Below the pieces are notes generated by a model, which saw only the letters and a list, made by a program, of their open reading frames with translations, had not been told where the DNA came from and made no database searches. From an uncultured Pseudodesulfovibrio sp. (GTDB lineage: Bacteria > Desulfobacterota > Desulfovibrionia > Desulfovibrionales > Desulfovibrionaceae), in assembly GCA_947259235.1 (NCBI GenBank), contig CAMYLL010000179.1:1-6146 (forward strand): 6,146 nucleotides of DNA, written 5' to 3'. The position numbers and the translations under genes were made by a program. Every line of letters starts with the position of its first letter. The first letter of the stretch is position 1. Positions 1 through 5,988 of this stretch are shown in pieces.

Positions 1-216
1 CAGCAAAATTTATCGGCGACATATTCCCCAGAGATTCATGAGGACGTTCCTCGTTGTACTCACGGATAAAGTCCTCCGTAATGGCCCGAACTTCGCTCAG
101 GCTGTTGAACACGTACAAATCAAGCACTTCTTCTCTGTAGGTCCGGTTGAACCGCTCGATGTATGAGTTCTGGGTGGGCTTGCCAGGCTGAATGAACTCC
201 AGATTCACGCCATGCG
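1..216 (-). pseudogene. IS3-family transposase OrfB, C-terminal fragment interrupted by the IS21 element
   Basis: Read on the minus strand from 216, this encodes about 71 residues of the end of an IS3-family (IS2/IS407-type) rve integrase domain. It shows [10 protein letters not shown], then [13 protein letters not shown], which holds the catalytic glutamate of the DDE triad, and then the conserved [16 protein letters not shown] close to the protein's end. The two catalytic aspartates and everything N-terminal are missing because the gene is cut at 216/217 by the IS21 terminal repeat. The missing half is not found on the far side of the IS21 element. The stop codon lies outside the window. 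This fragment cannot be an active transposase alone, but it is now the in-frame tail of istB. Confidence 0.9.
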
Positions 217-1108
217 TGTGAATCGGCGTGCAAATATGACCCACCCCGAACGTGATTTTCGGGTGTTGGGGGGAGGCTTTTCCGGGGGCGGCGGCAGGGT
301 CGGGAATGGAGGGAGCCCGGATGGCGACCGGAATTCCCGACCCTGCCGCCGACGCGTATGCGTCCTGCCCTTGGTGCTGTCCCCTGCCTTGTTTCAGCCT
401 CCAGCTTTCATTGCCTGTCTCGATGATCTCGCAGTGATGTGTGACGCGGTCCAACAGGGCCGTGGTCATCTTGGCGTCTCCAAAGACCTGTGACCACTCC
501 CCGAAGCTCAGGTTCGTGGTGATCAGCACCGAGGTCCTCTCGTAGAGCTTTGAGAGCAGGTGAAAGAGCAGCTGGCCTCCTGACCTGGAAAACGGCAGGT
601 AGCCGAGTTCGTCCAGGATGACCAAGTCGAAGCGCGCCAAAGTCTCGGCCAGCCGTCCGGCCTTGCCGTCCGCCTTTTCCTGCTCGAGCTGGTTGACGAG
701 GTCCACCAGATTGAAAAAGCGCACTCGGGCGCCGTTGCGCACGGCATTGGAGCCGATGGCGATGCTTAAATGCGTTTTTCCGGTGCCCGTGCCGCCTACA
801 AAGACCACATTGGTCCAGCTCTCCATGAAGCCGCCCTGGTATAGATCCCTGATCCTGGCCTCACCGACGTGCGAGTCCTGGAAGTCGAAACCGTCCAGAT
901 CTTTGCTCACGGGAAATCTGGCGATCCCCAGGCGGTATCGGATGCTGCGCACGCGGCGCTCGGCCTGTTCCGCCTTGAGCAGATCTAACAGAAACCGTTC
1001 CAGAGTGGCCCCGGATCGACGACCGTGCTCAAGCATCTCGTCGTAAGCTCCGCGCAGGCCATGCAGCTTGAGCTCTTTGAGCAAAGCCAAGATGTCATTG
1101 CGAAGCAT
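1..1108 (-). CDS. istB: IstB-like AAA+ transposition helper ATPase, fused in frame to an IS3 OrfB C-terminus (partial, runs off the left edge)
   Basis: The frame opens with ATG at 1108, six bases after GGAGG (1119-1115), and has no stop down to base 1, giving 369 codons in the window. Residues 1-240 are a typical IstB: a helical N-terminal region, Walker A GGTGTGKT (105-112), Walker B LVILDELG (162-169, D166/E167), a sensor-like SVLITTN (193-199) and the family's usual ending around NESWRLK (233-239). IstB is the cytoplasmic ATPase that loads on target DNA and activates the IstA transposase. Residues about 240-297 are a Pro/Ala/Gly/Ser-rich tail that reads through the element's terminal repeat. 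The junction falls in codon 298, and from residue 299 the frame is IS3-family OrfB with [20 protein letters not shown] (308-327). The start overlaps istA by 14 bp, so translational coupling is likely. Whether the chimera is expressed or folds is unknown. The ATPase part looks intact. Confidence 0.9.
   Translation of the reverse strand, partial: MLRNDILALLKELKLHGLRGAYDEMLEHGRRSGATLERFLLDLLKAEQAERRVRSIRYRLGIARFPVSKDLDGFDFQDSHVGEARIRDLYQGGFMESWTNVVFVGGTGTGKTHLSIAIGSNAVRNGARVRFFNLVDLVNQLEQEKADGKAGRLAETLARFDLVILDELGYLPFSRSGGQLLFHLLSKLYERTSVLITTNLSFGEWSQVFGDAKMTTALLDRVTHHCEIIETGNESWRLKQGRGQHQGQDAYASAAGSGIPVAIRAPSIPDPAAAPGKASPQHPKITFGVGHICTPIHTHGVNLEFIQPGKPTQNSYIERFNRTYREEVLDLYVFNSLSEVRAITEDFIREYNEERPHESLGNMSPINFA
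217..245 (+). repeat. IS21 left terminal inverted repeat (29 bp)
   Basis: It begins TGTGAATCGGCGTG and ends ATGACCCACC, and is a perfect reverse complement of 2695-2723. It would be the IstA binding and cleavage site at the istB end of the element. Read on the minus strand it is translated as part of the stopless istB frame. A second internal copy, clear at the other end, is not recognisable here. Confidence 0.95.
289..351. repeat. Perfect 19-bp inverted repeat with 25-base spacer in the istB tail
   Basis: Arms 289-307 (CGGCGGCAGGGTCGGGAAT) and 333-351 are exact reverse complements, so the RNA of either strand could form a very stable, GC-rich stem. It lies downstream of the conserved IstB domain and about 45 bases inside the element's left end. 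No T-run follows the stem on the minus strand, so a classical intrinsic terminator is not supported. It could block read-through transcription into or out of the element, or be a structural part of the transposon end. Confidence 0.8.
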
Positions 1109-2606
1109 GGCTCGCCTCCAATAGCTGGTCATAACGTCCGCAGTCGGCCACAGGCTCGCATTTGATCCTGAGGTGATCGGGGACGCAAACCTCTTGGGTT
1201 GGCCTTTGATCACGGGAGCGGTTCAAGATGTTAAGGACCACGTCCCGACTCACCGTGTTCTGGTCCAGGGCCGCCTGGCAGGCGTCGGTTACTGCCTGGA
1301 GTCCATGGCTGGGCACCGCTGTCAGGATACCCGCAAACTGTCGGTCCCAGTCCTTATGCCGCCGCAGGGACAGACGGATTTGCTCCATCGGCGCAGGAAG
1401 CCTCCAGTCCTGGAAGGGAGCGCCGTTGCGGAGCGCTCCGGGCTTACGCTCCAGGACAGGCACGTAGTGCCACGGGTCATAGACAGTCTTTTCTCTGCCG
1501 AATCGGCGGGCATGTACGGCCAGCACCCGGCCATCGCGAATCACCGAGATGTGGTCGGCGTACGCCTTGATCTGCGCCGCCTGTCCAGCCGCCTCGCAGG
1601 GTACGCTGTACCGGTTGTGATCAAACCGCACCAGACATGTGGAGGAAACCCGGCATTCCTGAATACGGTAGCCATCGAAAGGGGCTGCGGGTTTGATTAG
1701 GTTTTCACGCTCCTGCAGGAAGACCTCCCAGATCGTCTTGTCCGTAATCTCCGGATGAGCCTGAGTCTTGGCCCAACCAATAGCTCGCTCCAGCAGCCAG
1801 GCGTTGTACTCCTCAAGGCTCCCGAAACGCCATCTGCCGGATAAAAAACGAGTACGTACCAGATGGACTTGATTTTCCACCTGTCCTTTTTCCCAGCCAG
1901 CAGCAGGCGTACACAGCGTGGGGTCCACCAGGTAATGAGTGCACATCTGCTCGAAGCGGGAATTGAGTTCGCGTTGCTTGCCGCGTAGAACTTTGTTCAC
2001 TGCGGTCTTCATGTTGTCGTAAATACCTCGGCCACAAGATCCGCCGAAGAAGGCAAAGCCGCGCTGATGGGCGTCGAATACCATCTCCTGGGTCTCCCGA
2101 GGGTAACCGAAGCAGAAGACCATCCGGCTATGGCACAATCGCATGTGCGCGGTCTTGACCGTCATTGGCATGCCGTCAATTTCGAGTTGCTCGTGGCTCC
2201 AGTCGAACTGGTAGGCCTCTCCAGAGGCGAAAGTCAGCGGGACAAAGGCTTGCGACACCCTGTGCCCTTCGGCTTCGCGCCAGCGGGAGACATGACGCCG
2301 GACAGCATCATAGCCTCCCTCGTAACCTTGCCCCTGAAGCTGCTCAAACAAGACCTTGATCGTGCGTCGATGTTTGCGTGGAAGCCCGACATCCCGCTCC
2401 AACTCGCTTTCCAGCCAGGTCGTGAATTCACCAAGTTTGGGCATGGGCTGGATCGCTCGTTTGTACTCGAAGCGCGTCTCCTCCGAGCGCAACACCTTGC
2501 GGACCGTATTCCGGCTCATGTTTAAATTCTTGGATATCTGCCTGATCGGCGTCTCATGCCGGTCATGGGCCACCTTAATTTTTCGAATTGTTTCCACCGT
2601 CAGCAT
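1095..2606 (-). CDS. istA: IstA, IS21-family DDE transposase
   Basis: This 503-residue protein is full length for IstA. It starts with the family's characteristic MLTVE and has an N-terminal helix-turn-helix at about residues 21-42 ([20 protein letters not shown]) that would bind the terminal repeats. The rve/DDE catalytic core has D135 in YQFDWSHE, D197 in GIYDNMK and E244 in KGQVENQV, so the acidic triad is complete. A Mu-type beta-barrel-like C-terminal region follows at about 330-400 ([13 protein letters not shown]). The protein cuts and joins the element's ends, in cooperation with IstB. ATG at 2606 has GAGGAG directly abutting it; GTG three codons later would give better spacing, but the MLTVE start agrees with the family. 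Its last codons overlap the istB start by 14 bp. Confidence 0.95.
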   Translation of the reverse strand: MLTVETIRKIKVAHDRHETPIRQISKNLNMSRNTVRKVLRSEETRFEYKRAIQPMPKLGEFTTWLESELERDVGLPRKHRRTIKVLFEQLQGQGYEGGYDAVRRHVSRWREAEGHRVSQAFVPLTFASGEAYQFDWSHEQLEIDGMPMTVKTAHMRLCHSRMVFCFGYPRETQEMVFDAHQRGFAFFGGSCGRGIYDNMKTAVNKVLRGKQRELNSRFEQMCTHYLVDPTLCTPAAGWEKGQVENQVHLVRTRFLSGRWRFGSLEEYNAWLLERAIGWAKTQAHPEITDKTIWEVFLQERENLIKPAAPFDGYRIQECRVSSTCLVRFDHNRYSVPCEAAGQAAQIKAYADHISVIRDGRVLAVHARRFGREKTVYDPWHYVPVLERKPGALRNGAPFQDWRLPAPMEQIRLSLRRHKDWDRQFAGILTAVPSHGLQAVTDACQAALDQNTVSRDVVLNILNRSRDQRPTQEVCVPDHLRIKCEPVADCGRYDQLLEASHASQ

Positions 2607-2624
2607 CTCCTCGCTGGCCCTCCC

Positions 2625-2643
2625 GTCACGATTTTCTCGTGAC
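2625..2643. promoter_or_regulatory. Small hairpin/palindrome in the istA leader
   Basis: GTCACGA (2625-2631) and TCGTGAC (2637-2643) are exact complements around a TTTTC spacer. It lies between the inner terminal repeat and the istA start. It could be an operator for a dimeric regulator or an RNA stem that dampens transcription entering from outside. No promoter could be assigned with confidence. Confidence 0.35.
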
Positions 2644-2660
2644 CTTGAGGGGCTTGCCGG

Positions 2661-2686
2661 GGTGGGTCAAATTTCGACGCCGATTA
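2661..2686. repeat. Inner, imperfect copy of the IS21 terminal motif at the right end
   Basis: GGTGGGTCA-ATTT--ACGCCGATT is shared with the outer repeat at 2695-2720: 22 of 26 positions agree, with a 34-base offset. Tandem copies of the terminal motif are usual in IS21 elements and serve as additional IstA binding sites. Such sites next to istA could also affect its transcription. Confidence 0.8.
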
Positions 2687-2694
2687 CCGGCTCA

Positions 2695-2723
2695 GGTGGG
2701 TCATATTTGCACGCCGATTCACA
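2695..2723 (-). repeat. IS21 right terminal inverted repeat (29 bp)
   Basis: It begins GGTGGGTCATATTTGC and ends GATTCACA, and is the exact reverse complement of 217-245. It marks the istA-proximal end of the element and the junction with the unrelated sequence that leads to the AlpA-like gene. Confidence 0.95.
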
Positions 2724-2803
2724 GGGATAAACGCTTGCCGCCGGGCGTTCAGCGCGCCCACCTCTTTCCCAAATACTGCGATCGCATAAAAAAATACACG
2801 TCG

Positions 2804-2841
2804 CTGACATCCTATGAACTTACATGATCATAGGAGGTCAG
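2804..2841 (+). promoter_or_regulatory. 14-bp inverted repeat (one mismatch) containing the ribosome binding site of the AlpA-like gene
   Basis: CTGACATCCTATGA (2804-2817) and TCATAGGAGGTCAG (2828-2841) are complementary at 13 of 14 positions, with a 10-base spacer. The right arm contains the complete Shine-Dalgarno AGGAGG (2832-2837) and ends one base before the ATG. In RNA the stem would hide the ribosome binding site. In DNA it has the form of an operator for a dimer, perhaps the AlpA-like protein itself. The structure is seen directly; its role is inferred. Confidence 0.6.
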
Positions 2842-2842
2842 A

Positions 2843-3067
2843 ATGATCGATTTACAAAGTCAGCTTAAACAACATTTGCCCCCGCTGTTTGCCGGAACTT
2901 CTTTGGATTCCCTGACAGGTGATGCTGTTCGCTGGAGAACAATCCAGAACATGCGAGCTCAAAAGCGAATCCCCAAAGAGTGCTTCAGGCGACAAGGGAC
3001 CAGAAAAATGTTGATCGTCCGAGATCCGTTTCTTGAATGGTGGATGTCACAAGTGGACCAAGGTTAG
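2843..3067 (+). CDS. Small AlpA/excisionase-like helix-turn-helix protein
   Basis: This 74-residue protein starts at ATG 2843, five bases after AGGAGG, and ends at TAG 3065. Residues 28-66 have the pattern of MerR-type winged-helix excisionase/AlpA proteins: a recognition-helix-like RWRTIQNMRAQKRIP (30-44), a turn CFRRQG (47-52), a wing-like strand RKMLIVRDP (54-62) and an aromatic final helix FLEWW (63-67). Proteins of this type bind DNA as regulators or recombination directionality factors of prophages, satellites and integrative elements. It lies directly upstream of the primase-helicase on the same strand, separated by a terminator-like hairpin. Family membership is inferred from sequence pattern alone. 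Regulation through the inverted repeat at its ribosome binding site is plausible. Confidence 0.75.
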   Translation: MIDLQSQLKQHLPPLFAGTSLDSLTGDAVRWRTIQNMRAQKRIPKECFRRQGTRKMLIVRDPFLEWWMSQVDQG

Positions 3068-3084
3068 CCCCGGATAGGGGAGGG

Positions 3085-3120
3085 AAAAGGCCGGAAGACA
3101 ACTCGTTCTTCCGGCCTTTT
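3085..3120 (+). terminator. Intrinsic terminator-like hairpin between the AlpA-like gene and the primase
   Basis: AAAAGGCCGGAAG (3085-3097) and CTTCCGGCCTTTT (3108-3120) are perfect 13-bp complements with a 10-base loop. The stem has an A-run on one side and a T-run on the other, so it could terminate on either strand. It starts 17 bases after the AlpA-like stop. A small CCCC/GGGG stem (3068-3071 with 3077-3080) sits just before it. The T-run is only four bases, so some read-through is likely. Confidence 0.8.
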
Positions 3121-3144
3121 AACGTTTCAAACAGGAGAAAAAAA

Positions 3145-5604
3145 ATGTCTCTTTTCCGTTATTATGCGCAACAAAATGGCGATAAGCCGGGTCCGTGGAA
3201 AGTAGTTGAGAATACCCTGGAAGACTTCGAACGCGCAAAGCAGGATGGCGCGGCGTTCATTTCGACCATGGCTTTCGAGTACGAACCCGAGAAAGGCAAA
3301 CCGGAACCGCGTCGCTACGGCGATCTGGTCATCGACTTTGACAGCAAGGAAGATCCAGAGATTGCTCGCCAGGACTGCATTCGCTTGGTTCATTACCTAA
3401 GCCAGCGTGGAGTCCGGCCAGAACTCCTCCATTACCATGTTACAGGAAACAAGGGATTCCACCTCGTGATTCCCGCCTGCCTATTTTGGGATAAAGGCGA
3501 CCCTCTGCTGCCTATGATTTATGACAGCTTGGTCAAGTTTATTGTAGCGCGACTATGGCCAGACAGACCCAGCACCATCGACCCGAGTATGTATTCGATG
3601 GGTAAGGGCAAGCTCCTCCGCCTGGAAAACATCCTGCGCGGAGTCGGGACATACAAAGTCCCGGTAACCTGGGATGAGCTGTCCGGGACGCATTACTCGG
3701 AACTGATCAAGCTGGCAAACGCTCCCCGACAGATTGAGGCCGCGCCCTGGGATGGGAAATTTGCCGAGCCATTGACTAGGCAGTTCCTGTTTCACAAGGC
3801 TTTCGTTCATAATCCGTCGAATAGCTCCCTAGTTAATCCGATGAAGTTGATTTCGAAGTGCGCTTTCATGCGGCATTGCAATGAATGCGCCGAGACGTTG
3901 AGTGAACCCGAGTGGCACGCAATGATCTCTGTCCTGAAAGGACTCGGAAAAACAGGGCGTTGGTTGTCCCATGAGCTGAGTTGTTCATACCCTTCCTATG
4001 ATTGGTCACAAACGGAAGAGAAGTTTGACAGGGTCGTCCCGAACATTAGTTGCGACAAAATCAAGGCGCTGTTCGACTGCGGATGCGACTGCGGTGTTGC
4101 CACCCCTTCCAAGTTGTGGACTACGGCTACCCCTTCCGAGGCGTCCGAAGCAGCCAAGTCCACTGAGGCGCAACAACTTCTCAAATTGTCTGAAGCATTT
4201 GAGCTTTATCCATCCGATGATGGCGAGCCTTGTGCCGACGTCCGCGTGGGTGACCACAGGGAAACCTATAGACTTAAAAACCAGGAGTTTAAGAACTTGT
4301 TAAGCTATCAATACTTCAATGAAACCGGTAAGCCCTTGAAGGCTCTCGCGGCGAATGACCTCCTCAGTCATCTCATCGCGCAATCCCTGCACGGCAATTA
4401 CGAAAAGCGAAAGATCCATATCCGTGTCGCTCACCTCAACAATGCCGTGTATATTGATCTCTGCGACGACCGTTGGCGTGCCATCGAGATTACTACTGAA
4501 GGGTGGCATATTGTAGACGAACCTCCCGTACGGTTCCGGCGCACGTTAGGCATGCTGCCGTTGCCCGTGCCCGAACAAGGCGGTTCGGTCAAAGAACTCC
4601 GGAGACTTCTGAATATTGAGGAGGGCGAATCTATCCTGTTGGAGGCATGGCTTCTTGGCCTTCTCTCAACCGGACCCTTTCCCGTCCTCATACTCGAAGG
4701 CGAACAGGGGACGGCCAAGAGCACGACAACGGAAATCCTGCGTCAGTTGATCGATCCGTCGAGCGCGCCCACCCGCGCGGCACCGCGCAATGAGCAGGAT
4801 TTGATAATCGCGGCGAACAATTCGCATATAATTGCACTAGACAATTTATCCGGCCTATCCCCGTGGATATCAGACGCGTTGTGCAGAATTGCCTCAGGTG
4901 GCAGTTTCTCCGCACGGAGGTTGTTTACGAACGAGGATGAGGTGCTGTTTACAGTCATAAAGCCCATTGTCCTCAATGGAATTGATCAGATTGCGGAACG
5001 GCACGACTTGGCCGACAGGAGCCTCAGGGTAACCCTGCCGGTGATCGCTCCTCAACAACGACTCACGAGAGCTCAACTGGAGGTAGCCTTTGCCGAGGCC
5101 GCGCCAAAAATCCTTGCCGGACTTTGCGATGGCGTGTCCTGCGCCTTGCGAAACAGGGCAAATGTACAGGTTGAAAATTCACCGAGAATGGCGGATTTCA
5201 CCGCATGGTGCGTAGCGGCGGAAGAAGTCATGCCATGGAAGCCAGGGGAGTTCCTGGAGGCGTATCGGCAGAACCAAGGTGAATCCATTGGGCGTGCGAT
5301 TGAAGCTGACGATGTGGCCAGCGCCATCATGACTATGATGGAGTGGCAGCAGATCTGGGAAGGCTCTCCTTCAGACCTTCTCAGAGCTCTTGATGGGGTG
5401 GTTGGCGAGAGATACGCAAACCTTAAGACGTGGCCACAGACACCAACTAGCCTTGGCAAGCGACTCTCGAGAACCCAGGCGTTTCTCCGCAAATCAGGGA
5501 TTGAAGTCGATCGCCAAAGTAGTGGTAATCGTTTAATAACAATTAGAAACCCCAAGGCAAAACTGAACCCAAATGTCTTCATCCCGAACGGAGAAACGTT
5601 CTAA
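3145..5604 (+). CDS. Primase-helicase: AEP-type primase with C-terminal AAA+ ATPase, replication protein of a mobile element
   Basis: The protein has 819 residues. ATG 3145 is chosen because AGGAG (3133-3137) lies seven bases upstream; a longer frame from 3037 would translate the terminator and part of the previous gene. Residues 1-200 show archaeo-eukaryotic primase motifs: DLVIDFDS (60-67, metal-binding D64/D66), TGNKGFHLVIP (100-110, H106), then D146 and LLRLENILRGVGTYKVP (157-173). Residues 235-320 are a cysteine-rich module (C239, C245, C248, C303, C312, C314, C316) around LSEPEWHAM, possibly metal binding and resembling primase C-terminal domains. The C-terminal ATPase has a Walker A-like GEQGTAKST (519-527), a Walker B-like IIALDNLSG (562-570), a sensor-like PIVLNGID (607-614) and arginines in DRSLRVTLP (624-632). 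It would prime and unwind DNA to replicate its host element. Primase-helicase identity is firm; the replicon type is inferred. Confidence 0.9.
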   Translation: MSLFRYYAQQNGDKPGPWKVVENTLEDFERAKQDGAAFISTMAFEYEPEKGKPEPRRYGDLVIDFDSKEDPEIARQDCIRLVHYLSQRGVRPELLHYHVTGNKGFHLVIPACLFWDKGDPLLPMIYDSLVKFIVARLWPDRPSTIDPSMYSMGKGKLLRLENILRGVGTYKVPVTWDELSGTHYSELIKLANAPRQIEAAPWDGKFAEPLTRQFLFHKAFVHNPSNSSLVNPMKLISKCAFMRHCNECAETLSEPEWHAMISVLKGLGKTGRWLSHELSCSYPSYDWSQTEEKFDRVVPNISCDKIKALFDCGCDCGVATPSKLWTTATPSEASEAAKSTEAQQLLKLSEAFELYPSDDGEPCADVRVGDHRETYRLKNQEFKNLLSYQYFNETGKPLKALAANDLLSHLIAQSLHGNYEKRKIHIRVAHLNNAVYIDLCDDRWRAIEITTEGWHIVDEPPVRFRRTLGMLPLPVPEQGGSVKELRRLLNIEEGESILLEAWLLGLLSTGPFPVLILEGEQGTAKSTTTEILRQLIDPSSAPTRAAPRNEQDLIIAANNSHIIALDNLSGLSPWISDALCRIASGGSFSARRLFTNEDEVLFTVIKPIVLNGIDQIAERHDLADRSLRVTLPVIAPQQRLTRAQLEVAFAEAAPKILAGLCDGVSCALRNRANVQVENSPRMADFTAWCVAAEEVMPWKPGEFLEAYRQNQGESIGRAIEADDVASAIMTMMEWQQIWEGSPSDLLRALDGVVGERYANLKTWPQTPTSLGKRLSRTQAFLRKSGIEVDRQSSGNRLITIRNPKAKLNPNVFIPNGETF

Positions 5605-5612
5605 TCAGTACA

Positions 5613-5639
5613 GCCGTCTGGGGAGCATCCCCAGGCGGC
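5613..5639 (+). terminator. Probable terminator hairpin after the primase-helicase
   Basis: The arms 5613-5624 (GCCGTCTGGGGA) and 5628-5639 form a 12-bp GC-rich stem with one T-G wobble and a three-base loop, eight bases after the TAA. The following sequence ATTCAAAT is A/T-rich but has no proper T-run, so termination strength is uncertain. Confidence 0.55.
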
Positions 5640-5988
5640 ATTCAAATGGCAGTTAAGGCGGTTGGGGCGGGTGTAAACAGATTCCCATGTAAGCAAGAAA
5701 TTCAAAAAATAACCGTCAATCAAATCAGTCCTCGTCTTCTTTGCTATTGAAATAATCCGCCGCAACCGCCCTAAGCGCCATGGGTAAAGGGTTACAGCCG
5801 ATTGCCCACCCCCTATTTGTTCAAATCAACCTGCTTCATTTCCGTGTAGCATCCTGTGCCCATGTGTTCTTACCAGATGCAAAATTACACAGTACGAAAA
5901 ACTGACTCGGATTCATTGCCTGGAAGGAAAGTGCGTGGCAAGGTCACTTTAATAAACACACCATTAAATCAACCAAAAAACGCCGACC
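5640..5988. other. Intergenic region without a convincing gene
   Basis: These 349 bases between the primase terminator and the next gene are clearly richer in A+T than the flanking genes. They hold a widely spaced inverted repeat (GGCGGTTG at 5657-5664 with CAACCGCC at 5763-5770) and two copies of AAATCAACC (5823-5831 and 5966-5974). No tRNA, attachment-site duplication or strong promoter was recognised. Reading frames on both strands here are short, without good ribosome binding sites or recognisable motifs. Confidence 0.5.

Larger units (their letters stand above)
217..2723 (-). mobile_element. IS21-family insertion sequence, complete, 2507 bp
   Basis: The boundaries are given by a perfect 29-bp inverted repeat (217-245 and 2695-2723), with outer ends TGTGAATC and GATTCACA, matching the TG...CA ends of IS21 elements. 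Between them lie istA and istB in the usual order and orientation with a short overlap, and the total length fits the family's 2-2.5 kb. The right end also has a second, imperfect copy of the terminal motif further in, as IS21 elements usually do. The two flanks differ: IS3 orfB on the left and unrelated sequence on the right. No 4-8 bp target duplication is seen (left flank ends CATGCG, right flank begins GGGATA). The transposition genes look intact apart from the stopless istB. Confidence 0.93.

Noticed and set aside
618..1046. Plus-strand open frame of 142 codons opposite istB
   Set aside because: It is a shadow of the high-G+C istB codons: Ser/Arg/Thr-rich, no motif, no ribosome binding site, and it lies wholly inside a confident gene.
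1173..1700. Plus-strand open frame of 175 codons opposite istA
   Set aside because: The composition is that of an antisense shadow, and the other strand encodes an intact DDE transposase with all three catalytic residues.
2588..2827. Plus-strand frame crossing the right end of the IS21 element
   Set aside because: It starts inside the istA leader, spans the IS boundary into unrelated DNA, and contains only translated terminal repeat and leader sequence.
3037..3144. N-terminal extension of the primase from an upstream ATG at 3037
   Set aside because: It would overlap the AlpA-like gene and translate through the terminator-like hairpin. ATG 3145 has a well-spaced AGGAG and gives a sensible primase N-terminus.
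5725..5781. Minus-strand 18-codon frame ending in an acidic FNSKEDED tail
   Set aside because: It looks protein-like at its end but is very short, has no ribosome binding site and is closed by an in-frame stop a short way upstream. It may be a gene remnant, but this cannot be supported.
5605..5988. Possible tRNA gene or attachment site in the gap
   Set aside because: No cloverleaf, no T-loop-like GGTTCAANNCC with a matching acceptor stem, and no duplication of an end sequence could be found by eye.
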